This document shows positions 57,737 through 64,000 of a stretch of 64,000 nt of DNA, one piece after another. Each line of letters begins with the position of its first letter. The stretch's first letter is position 1. The notes beneath the pieces are model-generated. The model was not told the origin of the DNA. It saw nothing but the letters and a program-made list of their open reading frames with translations, and did not search any database. Position numbers and translations under genes: made by a program. The stretch is from Polyangia bacterium (GTDB taxonomy: Bacteria > Myxococcota_A > Polyangia > Nannocystales > Nannocystaceae): positions 1-64,000 of the forward strand of contig JAUIKS010000021.1 of the NCBI GenBank assembly GCA_030430565.1. Reading direction: 5' to 3'.

Positions 57737-58560
57737 CGGCGCCGGCGCTCGACCGGATCTCGATCGAGCTCAGCCAGCGCTGCAGCAAGGCCTGCTGGTT
57801 CTGCTACAGCCGCAGCCACGAGGGCGGCGGGACGCGCTGGACGGCGGAGCTGCTCACGCGCCTGATCCTCGACTGCGCGGATCATGGCGTGCGCGCCGTC
57901 TCCTTCGGCGGCGGCGAGCCGCTCGAGAGCCCGCTCGTGTGGCCGGCGCTCGCGCGCACGCGCGGGCGCCTGTTTCGATCGCTGACGACCCACGGCCTCG
58001 GCCTGCGCGAGCCGGCGCTGCTCGAGCGGCTCGTCGCCGCCGCGCCCGACAAGGTGCACGTCTCGATTCACTTCCCGGGTAACGACGCTGAGCTCACGCG
58101 CGTCATCCAGCAGGTGCGCGCGCTCGCGCGCCTCGGCCTGCGCAGCGGCGTCAACTTGCTCGTCCGGCGCTCGCGGCTCGAGCAGGCCGCCCGCGCGGCG
58201 GCGCGGCTGCGCGCGGCCGGCATCGACAACCGGCGCGTCGTGTACCTGCCGATGCGCGGCCAGGACACGCCCTCGGCCCGCGAGCTCGCGACGATCGCCG
58301 GCGGGCCGTTTCAGTCGATGAGCTGCGCCCAGCGCTGCGGCGTGAGCCCGCGCTTCTGCGCGATCGGCTGGGACCAGAAGGTCGCCTGGTGCTCGTACAC
58401 GTCGAGCCGCGCGACGCCGCCCGCGCTGAGCTACGCGGGGCTGGTCGCGGCGCTCGAGGGCCTCGAGCTGCGCCCCTGCGACGGCGCGCTGCGGGAGCGC
58501 GGCGAGCTCCGGATCGTCCGCCTGCGCCGCCGCGCTCGGCCGCGCGGACGAACGAGATGA
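57733..58560 (+). CDS. Radical SAM enzyme with C-terminal cysteine cluster
   Basis: A 275-residue radical SAM enzyme. The iron-sulfur site is C17-x3-C21-x2-C24 (SQRCSKACWFCYS), followed by GGGEP at 59-63, a SAM-binding loop. After about residue 190 there is a second set of cysteines (C198, C202, C209, C220, C249), which may hold an auxiliary cluster. The fold is short for the family, so only the core barrel plus an extension is present. Overlap with the preceding gene makes a two-gene unit. Peptide or protein modification is possible but there is no candidate substrate. TGA stop. Confidence 0.85.
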   Translation: MTAPALDRISIELSQRCSKACWFCYSRSHEGGGTRWTAELLTRLILDCADHGVRAVSFGGGEPLESPLVWPALARTRGRLFRSLTTHGLGLREPALLERLVAAAPDKVHVSIHFPGNDAELTRVIQQVRALARLGLRSGVNLLVRRSRLEQAARAAARLRAAGIDNRRVVYLPMRGQDTPSARELATIAGGPFQSMSCAQRCGVSPRFCAIGWDQKVAWCSYTSSRATPPALSYAGLVAALEGLELRPCDGALRERGELRIVRLRRRARPRGRTR

Positions 58561-58662
58561 CTCAATAGACATGTTTGAGAGCACGCGCGACGTCGACGCC
58601 CGCGGCGCGCGTGCGCGAGCGATCCGCACGCTGATCGCACACGTGCAGCGCGCTCGGTCACG

Positions 58663-58941
58663 GTGACCTTCGACTTCGAAATAGCGAGCTGCGGCTGCGA
58701 GGGTTGCCTCAATCAGGGCGCCGTCGCGCTCGCCAACACTACGCCGACGCAGTGCTTCTACGACGATCTTCCGGGCTGCGTCGGCGCGGCGGGGGCCTCG
58801 CAGCACAGCTTCCCGGCGCCGAGCGAGCCGGGGACCTACTTCTTTCACTTCACGCGGATGTGGAACTTCTCCTGCGCCGAGGTCCAGAACCAGCCGATCG
58901 GCGGCGCGCCGCGCTTCGCGGCGATCTGCGTGGCGCCGTAG
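58663..58941 (+). CDS. Cysteine-containing secreted-type fragment
   Basis: A 92-residue product starting at GTG. The sequence (FDFEIASCGCEGCLNQGAV, TQCFYDDLPGCVGAAG, PSEPGTYFFHFTRMWNFSCAEVQNQ) looks like the C-terminal part of a secreted, disulfide-containing myxobacterial protein, with six or seven cysteines, but has no signal peptide of its own. It follows the radical SAM gene by 102 bases and may be a truncated gene. A true small protein cannot be excluded. Confidence 0.5.
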   Translation: MTFDFEIASCGCEGCLNQGAVALANTTPTQCFYDDLPGCVGAAGASQHSFPAPSEPGTYFFHFTRMWNFSCAEVQNQPIGGAPRFAAICVAP

Positions 58942-59117
58942 CGGCCGACCGGCCGTGGCGAGTCGGCGATCGGCGCGGGGGCGCGCGGGCCGATGGGCGG
59001 CGTCGTCGCCGGGGGTCGTCTCCGGTCGAGCGACGTGGATTTTGCGGCCCGCGACCCGGGGAAGTCTCTGTCCTGTAACTTGCGAGCAGGTGAAAACCCT
59101 GGTGTGCTGCTAACGAT

Positions 59118-60617
59118 ATGCGATCGCAGCCCAATGGTTTGATCACGATCCCGATGTACGGCGCGCTCGCGCTCGCGCTCTCGCTCGTCGCCGGCGCGTG
59201 CGGTGACAGCTCCAGCGAGTCGGAGTCGGGCGACACCGACGCGAACACCAGCAGCAGCACTTCGGATCCCGCGAGCGGCACGGCCGGGACCGACGGCAAC
59301 ACCGGGACGGCCGGACCCAGCGGGACGATGACCGCCGGGATGACGACCACCGGCGACGGTGACGGAGACGGAGACGGCGACGGCGACGGAGACGGCGACG
59401 GTGACGGAGACGGAGACGGAGACGGAGACGGAGACGGTGATGGAGACGGCGACGGAGACGGCGACGGAGACGGAGACGGAGACGGAGACGGCGACGGTGA
59501 CGGTGACGCCGACTGCCCGCCCGAGCCCCAGGAGGTGACCTTCGCGTACATCTGGATCGCCAACTCCAGCGAGGGCACGGTCTCGAAGATCCGTACCGAG
59601 GACGGCTTCACGGAGGCCAAGTACCGCACAGGGCCGAATCAGGGCGCGCAGCCCTCGCGGACCTCGGTCAACCAATATGGCGACGTCGCGGTCACGAACC
59701 GCGACCCCTCGAGCGTGACGAAGATCAGCGCGGTGCTCTCGCGCTGCGTCGACACCAACAACAACGGGATGATCGACACCTCGCAGGGGCTCAACGACGT
59801 GCTCCCCTGGGGCGAGGACGAGTGCGTGCTGTGGCACCACGACATCCCGAATAACTCCGACTTCATGGGCGGCGCGCGGGCGACCGCCTGGGAGGGCACG
59901 ACCCAGGATCAGGAGACCTGCGAGACCCCGGTCCCGCGCCTGTGGGTCGGCTACCGCGACAACGGCCAGGTCGTCCACATCCTCCGCCTCGACGGCGACA
60001 CCGGCGAGACCCTCGACGATGTCCCGATCAACAATTGGAACGCGAGCACCTGGGCGCCCTACGGCGGGGCCGTGAACTCGGCCGGCGACTTCATCACGAC
60101 CGGCTACGACAGCGAGCGCGGCATCCGGATCGACGCCGAGACCCTCGAGGTCAACGACCTCGGCTTCTCGCCCGGCGACTACAAGTACGGCATGGGCGTC
60201 GACCAGAACGGCAACGCCTGGGTCGGCAGCTACAGCGGCGGCGACAACCTGTACTTCTACGACATGCAGGCGCAGCAGTGGGAGGGGTTGGGCTCTGGCG
60301 GCGGCTCGATCCTCGGCGTGGCGATCGACGCCGAGGGCCGCGTCTGGGGCGCCGGCACGGGCCCCTGTCGACTCGTCGAGGCCGACGTCGAGACCAAGAC
60401 CTTCACCAACACCAACATCGCGCTGCCCGGCTGTGGACAGCCCTGGGGCGTCAGCGTCGACAACGAGGGCTTCGTCTGGGTCGTCGACAGGACCAACCAG
60501 GCCTTCAAGGTCGACCCCGACACCTACAACATCGAGCTCGTCGTCACCGAGCTGATCGGGCCCTACACCTACTCCGACATGACGGGGCAGGGGCTCCAGC
60601 TCGTGATCATTCAGTAG
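59118..60617 (+). CDS. Lipoprotein with Gly-Asp linker and beta-propeller domain
   Basis: A 499-residue lipoprotein. The signal peptide (ALALALSLVAGAC) ends in a lipobox near Cys28. A Ser/Thr/Gly/Asp linker of about 50 residues is followed by about 26 Gly-Asp dipeptides. Residues 135-499 are a beta-propeller of streptogramin-lyase/NHL type: FAYIWIANSSEGTVSKIRTEDG, GDVAVTNRDPSSVTKISAV, TPVPRLWVGYRDNGQVVHIL-like, GRVWGAGTGPCRLVEADVE, WGVSVDNEGFVWVVDRTNQ. Such domains bind or isomerise ligands, but the family-specific residues are not certain. Sits on the outer surface, anchored by lipid and a flexible stalk. Confidence 0.8.
   Translation: MRSQPNGLITIPMYGALALALSLVAGACGDSSSESESGDTDANTSSSTSDPASGTAGTDGNTGTAGPSGTMTAGMTTTGDGDGDGDGDGDGDGDGDGDGDGDGDGDGDGDGDGDGDGDGDGDGDGDGDGDADCPPEPQEVTFAYIWIANSSEGTVSKIRTEDGFTEAKYRTGPNQGAQPSRTSVNQYGDVAVTNRDPSSVTKISAVLSRCVDTNNNGMIDTSQGLNDVLPWGEDECVLWHHDIPNNSDFMGGARATAWEGTTQDQETCETPVPRLWVGYRDNGQVVHILRLDGDTGETLDDVPINNWNASTWAPYGGAVNSAGDFITTGYDSERGIRIDAETLEVNDLGFSPGDYKYGMGVDQNGNAWVGSYSGGDNLYFYDMQAQQWEGLGSGGGSILGVAIDAEGRVWGAGTGPCRLVEADVETKTFTNTNIALPGCGQPWGVSVDNEGFVWVVDRTNQAFKVDPDTYNIELVVTELIGPYTYSDMTGQGLQLVIIQ
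59352..59507 (+). repeat. Gly-Asp coding tandem repeat, about 26 units
   Basis: A 6-base satellite mixing GGAGAC, GGCGAC and GGTGAC encodes about 26 Gly-Asp dipeptides, the same linker type as in the beta-helix gene 12 kb upstream but with a different codon mix. Confidence 0.95.
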
Positions 60618-60696
60618 CCCGCGGACGCGGCGCGAGCTGCACGCGCGGCGCGCTCCCGTCACGGGGGCCGCCGCGCGGTCGCGTTCGAAACCGCGG

Positions 60697-60702
60697 TATG
60701 AT
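60697..60702 (+). promoter_or_regulatory. TATGAT -10 element, leaderless-type
   Basis: Ends five bases before the GTG of the S10-like peptidase gene. Confidence 0.55.
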
Positions 60703-60707
60703 GGCCC

Positions 60708-62576
60708 GTGGCGCGCGCCTTTTCTGTCTTCTCGGTCATCTTGCTCGGCGCGCTGATCTGCGCCTGCGGCGACGCGGGCGAGGGCGTGAGCGACACGCAG
60801 GCTGCCCTCGAGACCACCTCGTTCGCGAGCGGCTCGACAGGCGCGATGACGACGGGCGCGAGCGACACGAGCGCGGGGCCCAGCGAGACGGGCGAGACGG
60901 GCGAGACGGGCGAGACGAGCGAGACGGGCGAGACGACAGGCGCGCCGGCGGAGTGCGTCGAGCCGGCGCCGCTGTGCGCCGCGCCGGTCTGCGACGCGGG
61001 CGCGTGGGCCTGCCCGTGCGCGCGCCCGCTCGAGGTCGAGGCCGGCTTCATGGAGCTCGAGGCGGTGAGCTACTGGCTCGGGCACGGCGAGGACGAGAGC
61101 CCGCTGGAGTCCTCGCCCGCGCGGCTGTTCTACGCGTTCTTCCCGGCCGACGAGGACGCCTGCGCGCGCCCGCTGATGGTCCTGTTCAACGGCGGGCCCG
61201 GGGCGTCGAGCTTGATGCTGATGACCAACAACACCGCGCCGCGCACGGTCGCCGAGACCACCGGCGCGCTCGCGACCGTGGTCGACAACCCCGACTCGTG
61301 GACGGGGGAGCTGGCGAACCTGCTCTACATCGACACGCGCCAGGCCGGCTTCTCCTACGCGCAGCTCGAGGACCCCTCGCTGTCGGTCCCCCGCTCCGAG
61401 CACTTCTCGGTGCGCAACTTCAACCCGCTGCTCGACGGCGCCGACATCGTGCGCGCGCTGCTGCGCTTCCTCGCCGCGCGCCCGCAGCTGCAGCGCAACC
61501 CGGTCATCTTCGTCGGCGAGAGCTACGGGGGCACGCGCGCGACCGCGGCGCTCAACCTGCTGCTGCTCCCGCGCTGGTACGACGAGGACGCCGAGCCCGA
61601 CCTGGGCCGACGCTACCGCGACCCCGCGCTCGCGGCGGAGATCATGACGCACCTCGAGGCCGTGTTCCCCGGGGAGGACCCCGCGGCGCCGGGCCTGGCC
61701 GCGCGGCAGTTCGGTCACCAGGCGCTGCTGCAGCCGCTGGTCGGGGGCTCGTCGCAGTTCTTGATCGCCGGCGAGCTGCTCGACCTCCCAGGGTCGCCGA
61801 TCTTCGAACTCGCCGACTCGCTCGACATGACCTTTACGCCTTGCTCGGAGCAGGGCCCGAACTGCAACCCGGTGACCAACGCGGCGGGCTTCGTGTTCGA
61901 GGCCGGCCGCAGCCGCTACGACCTCGCCGCCCCCTACGGCTGGCTCGACGACATCTTCGCGCGCACGCGCCACGCCGCGCTCGCGCACGACTCGCTCGCG
62001 GCCCTGCTCGCGCCGGTCGAGCCCGTGTCGATCGCCGGCCTGCCGGCGAGCGAGCGCGGCGGCGCGTTCCGGGTCGACCCCGGGGACTCTCACCCGCTCG
62101 ACAGCGAGGTCGGCGATCTCCCGCAGCAGCTCGGCGCGCTCGCGGGGGACTGGGATCGCTACTTCATCCCCTACAACCCAGGCGCCGGCTCGAGCTTCGG
62201 CAGCTTCGAGGCGAGCGCCCTCGGCGTCCAGATGGGCAACCCCCACTTCGCGCGCCTGTTCCTCGAGAACGCGGTCTACGTCGAGACGCTGATCACCAGC
62301 AGCCGGCGCGACATCGCGATCTACAGCCCCGCGATCCCGGACGCGCTCGCGCTGCAGAGCGACCTCCTCGAGGCGGCGTGGATCGACGCCGAGTCGCCCG
62401 CCGAGGCCGCGCGCCCGGGCGAGCTGGTGCTCGAGTATCGCGCGGTGACGCTCGCGGGCGCCCCCGCGCCGCCCCAGCGAGTGATCCGCTTCCCGACCTA
62501 CGACGCCTCGCACGCGGTGACGCTGGAGCGCTCGGCGGAGCTGCGCGAGGACATCCAGGCGTGGATCGCTGAGTAG
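60708..62576 (+). CDS. Serine carboxypeptidase (S10)-like lipoprotein
   Basis: A 622-residue exported protein. The signal peptide (MARAFSVFSVILL) ends with lipobox ALICAC (Cys20). An ETG-repeat linker follows, then an S10-type alpha/beta hydrolase: NGGPGASS oxyanion region, LLYIDTRQAGFSYAQLED, catalytic Ser in VGESYGGTRATAAL, and candidate C-terminal elements in DIAIYSPAIPDALA and PTYDASHAVTLERSA (a His in ASHAV). About twelve cysteines are present in the linker and N-terminal part. It may cleave C-terminal residues of peptides outside the cell. GTG start, leaderless-type promoter. Confidence 0.82.
   Translation: MARAFSVFSVILLGALICACGDAGEGVSDTQAALETTSFASGSTGAMTTGASDTSAGPSETGETGETGETSETGETTGAPAECVEPAPLCAAPVCDAGAWACPCARPLEVEAGFMELEAVSYWLGHGEDESPLESSPARLFYAFFPADEDACARPLMVLFNGGPGASSLMLMTNNTAPRTVAETTGALATVVDNPDSWTGELANLLYIDTRQAGFSYAQLEDPSLSVPRSEHFSVRNFNPLLDGADIVRALLRFLAARPQLQRNPVIFVGESYGGTRATAALNLLLLPRWYDEDAEPDLGRRYRDPALAAEIMTHLEAVFPGEDPAAPGLAARQFGHQALLQPLVGGSSQFLIAGELLDLPGSPIFELADSLDMTFTPCSEQGPNCNPVTNAAGFVFEAGRSRYDLAAPYGWLDDIFARTRHAALAHDSLAALLAPVEPVSIAGLPASERGGAFRVDPGDSHPLDSEVGDLPQQLGALAGDWDRYFIPYNPGAGSSFGSFEASALGVQMGNPHFARLFLENAVYVETLITSSRRDIAIYSPAIPDALALQSDLLEAAWIDAESPAEAARPGELVLEYRAVTLAGAPAPPQRVIRFPTYDASHAVTLERSAELREDIQAWIAE
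60885..60938 (+). repeat. 9-base tandem repeat, six units
   Basis: Six units of a 9-base sequence (GAGACGGGC with two variants) encode an Glu-Thr-Gly/Ser linker after the lipobox of the peptidase. Confidence 0.9.
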
Positions 62577-62586
62577 CGCGCGGTGG

Positions 62587-62592
62587 TACCCT
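62587..62592 (+). promoter_or_regulatory. TACCCT -10-like element, leaderless-type
   Basis: Ends eight bases before the ATG of the lipase-like gene. Confidence 0.45.
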
Positions 62593-62600
62593 CGGTGGCG

Positions 62601-63398
62601 ATGGCACGGCAGACCGCGGAGTGGCGGGAGGCGCTCGCGCGGGCGCGGGCGCGGAGACAGACGCTGGCGGAGGGCGACGCGCGCGACCGGCTCGACGCGG
62701 CGATCCGCGATCTCGATGAGCACGCGGCCGCGCTCGAGCTCGTGTGGCTGGCCAAGGACGCCTACCGCGACCGCAGCAAGGTCGAGACCCACGCGCGCGT
62801 ACGTGTCCTTGAGCGCAGGTCAGACCTGTTCGCGGCGCTCTACCGCGAGCTCGGCGACGCGCGCGAGCACGTGCTCGCGTTCCGCGGCTCGGACAGCGGC
62901 GCCGACTGGATCACTGGCAACCTCCAGAGCCTCACGGGCCGCGCGCCGCAGTACGACGAGGCGGTCGCGCTCGCGGGGGAGCTGCTGCTCGAGGTGCGCG
63001 GCGCCGGCGGGCGCCTGCGCGTCACCGGTCACTCGCTCGGGGGCGGGCTCGCGGGCCTCGCCGCGCTCGCGCATGGCCTCGAGGTCATCACCTACAACGC
63101 CGCGGGCGTGCACCGCGATCTGCTGGCCGCGCGCGGGCTCTCGCGCGCGGACGCGACGGCGCTGGCGCGCAACTACTTCGTCGCCGGCGAGCTCGTGAGC
63201 GTGGTCCAGCGCGGCAGGCTGCCGGACTCGCTCGGGGTGCAGATCCAGATCCCCGCGATCGACGAGGACGGCGAGCCGCTCGGCGATACGCCCGGGCCGC
63301 GACGCGGCGCGGCGCTGCACCACGTGAACGCGGCCTGCCGCGGGATGCAGGCGCTGGAGCGCGAGCTGATCGCGGCGCTGCGAGCCGCGGGCGGCTGA
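62601..63398 (+). CDS. Class 3 lipase-like hydrolase
   Basis: A 265-residue protein. The nucleophile elbow is in RLRVTGHSLGGGLAGLAAL, with the earlier strand-turn HVLAFRGSDSGADWITGNLQSLTG and downstream ITYNAAGVHRDL typical of class 3 lipases (alpha/beta hydrolase). No signal peptide is seen, so it would stay in the cytoplasm or be released another way. ATG start chosen; an in-frame GTG six codons earlier is possible but the ATG sits eight bases after a TACCCT element. Substrate unknown. It follows the S10-like peptidase by 24 bases. Confidence 0.78.
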   Translation: MARQTAEWREALARARARRQTLAEGDARDRLDAAIRDLDEHAAALELVWLAKDAYRDRSKVETHARVRVLERRSDLFAALYRELGDAREHVLAFRGSDSGADWITGNLQSLTGRAPQYDEAVALAGELLLEVRGAGGRLRVTGHSLGGGLAGLAALAHGLEVITYNAAGVHRDLLAARGLSRADATALARNYFVAGELVSVVQRGRLPDSLGVQIQIPAIDEDGEPLGDTPGPRRGAALHHVNAACRGMQALERELIAALRAAGG

Positions 63399-63498
63399 CG
63401 ACGAGCGCGAGCGCTCGCCGCCCGGGCGCGGACGGGCCCGCGCGTTAAGCCGGGGCCCGACGCCCGCGCCTCGTAGATGCGCGAAGGGTCATGTTCCC

Positions 63499-63957
63499 TC
63501 AGCGCCCGCCGAGCGCGCGCGCGGCGTGCATCGAGTCGTCCGCGCGCAGCGGCGGCGCCCAGGTCCCGCACAGCGCCTCGGAGGTGTCGGCGCAGGTCAG
63601 CAGGCAGGTCTGCTTGTCGTTGCGCGACAGCGAGCTGTCGCCCTCGCAGCTCGCGAAGCAGGCGTCGCGCCAGGTCAGCGTGGCGTCGGCCTGGAAGGCC
63701 TGCTCGGGCGTCAGCGCGTCGATGGCCGTGTCGGCGACGACCTCGCAGGTCAGCGCGCAGGTGTGCTTGTTGGTGCGCAGGCTCGGGGTCGCGGCGCACG
63801 ACTGCATGCACTGGTTCAGCGCGCCGACGACCTCGGCGGCGCTCGCCGAGGCCGGCGCGTCGGGCCGCGCGGAGACGGAGGCAGAAGACGAGGCGGCGGC
63901 GGCGGAGCCAATCGAGAGGAGCAGGGCGAGACCGGAGTTGAGCAGCGCGTTGAGCAT
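63499..63957 (-). CDS. Secreted cysteine hairpin-repeat protein
   Basis: A 152-residue protein with a signal peptide (MLNALLNSGLALLLSIGSAAAA). The mature part contains a repeated motif of two CX3C pairs separated by about 14 residues: CMQSC ... CALTC and CFASC ... CLLTC. The second motif of each is within S-L-x-x-N-x-x-x-T-C. The pattern fits a helical hairpin held by two disulfide bonds, used twice. Position at the window edge leaves its 5' context unknown. Function unknown. Confidence 0.75.
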   Translation of the reverse strand: MLNALLNSGLALLLSIGSAAAASSSASVSARPDAPASASAAEVVGALNQCMQSCAATPSLRTNKHTCALTCEVVADTAIDALTPEQAFQADATLTWRDACFASCEGDSSLSRNDKQTCLLTCADTSEALCGTWAPPLRADDSMHAARALGGR

Positions 63958-64000
63958 AAGAGGTTCCGTCGTGGTGAGGTGCCCCTTGCTTGTGCAAGCC

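Noticed and set aside
58845..62792. Long minus-strand open frame across several secreted-protein genes
   Set aside because: It spans multiple plus-strand genes with clear signal peptides and domains and has repetitive Val/Ser composition from the repeat DNA; a shadow.

Overview
ORGANISM. Very GC-rich DNA dominated by lipoproteins, with Gly-Asp and Ser/Thr/Gly linkers, a MYXO-CTERM-like sorting tail, an ECF sigma factor and an FHA/AAA+ regulator. This style fits a myxobacterium, most likely Nannocystaceae (inference from style; no marker gene is present). I saw no rRNA, tRNA or CRISPR array.

REGION BY REGION. (1) Bases 1-3966 are the end of an integrated element: a Gp37/Gp68-type (DUF5131) gene cut by the window edge, an AlpA-like excisionase, a divergent lipoprotein, then a tightly overlapping operon of small proteins, an XRE regulator and a tyrosine recombinase. 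(2) 4200-12320 is chromosomal: a YaaW-like protein, a zinc-ribbon protein, several lipoproteins, a VOC protein, an SRPBCC protein and an AraC regulator preceded by a leftover fragment of another gene. (3) 12682-31729, all on the minus strand, is a 19-gene contractile injection system. In transcription order it has sheath, tube, two unknowns, gpD-like hub, Mu gpN-like protein, two short helical proteins, a 688-aa peptidoglycan-binding-like protein, gpV-like spike, a triple-repeat candidate tip, gp25-like wedge, a small unknown, J-like and I-like baseplate proteins, an S74 fibre, and three more structural genes. No capsid, portal, terminase, lysis or AAA+ gene is in the locus. (4) 32141-41144 holds a giant HEAT-like protein, an orphan type III-like Mod methyltransferase and a polytopic membrane protein with tandem repeats. 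(5) 41240-47897 has an exported FAD oxidoreductase, a beta-propeller, a lipoprotein, a zinc-ribbon/TPR membrane protein and a beta-helix gene lacking its 5' end. (6) 48051-54205 is an ECF sigma factor overlapping an 1833-aa FecR-VIT-vWA-TPR membrane protein. (7) 54422-64000 has a dimethylargininase, an FHA/AAA+ regulator lacking GAFTGA, a membrane-anchored unknown with a radical SAM enzyme, and genes for secreted proteins including an S10-like peptidase and a class 3 lipase-like hydrolase.

HOW IT WORKS TOGETHER. The injection-system genes are nearly all end-to-start overlapped or a few bases apart and have one plausible promoter upstream of the sheath, so they probably form one operon building one tail-like particle. 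Outside it, at least nine plus-strand genes carry a TANNNT element ending 5-10 bases before the start codon and no ribosome binding site, which suggests widespread leaderless transcription in this genome.
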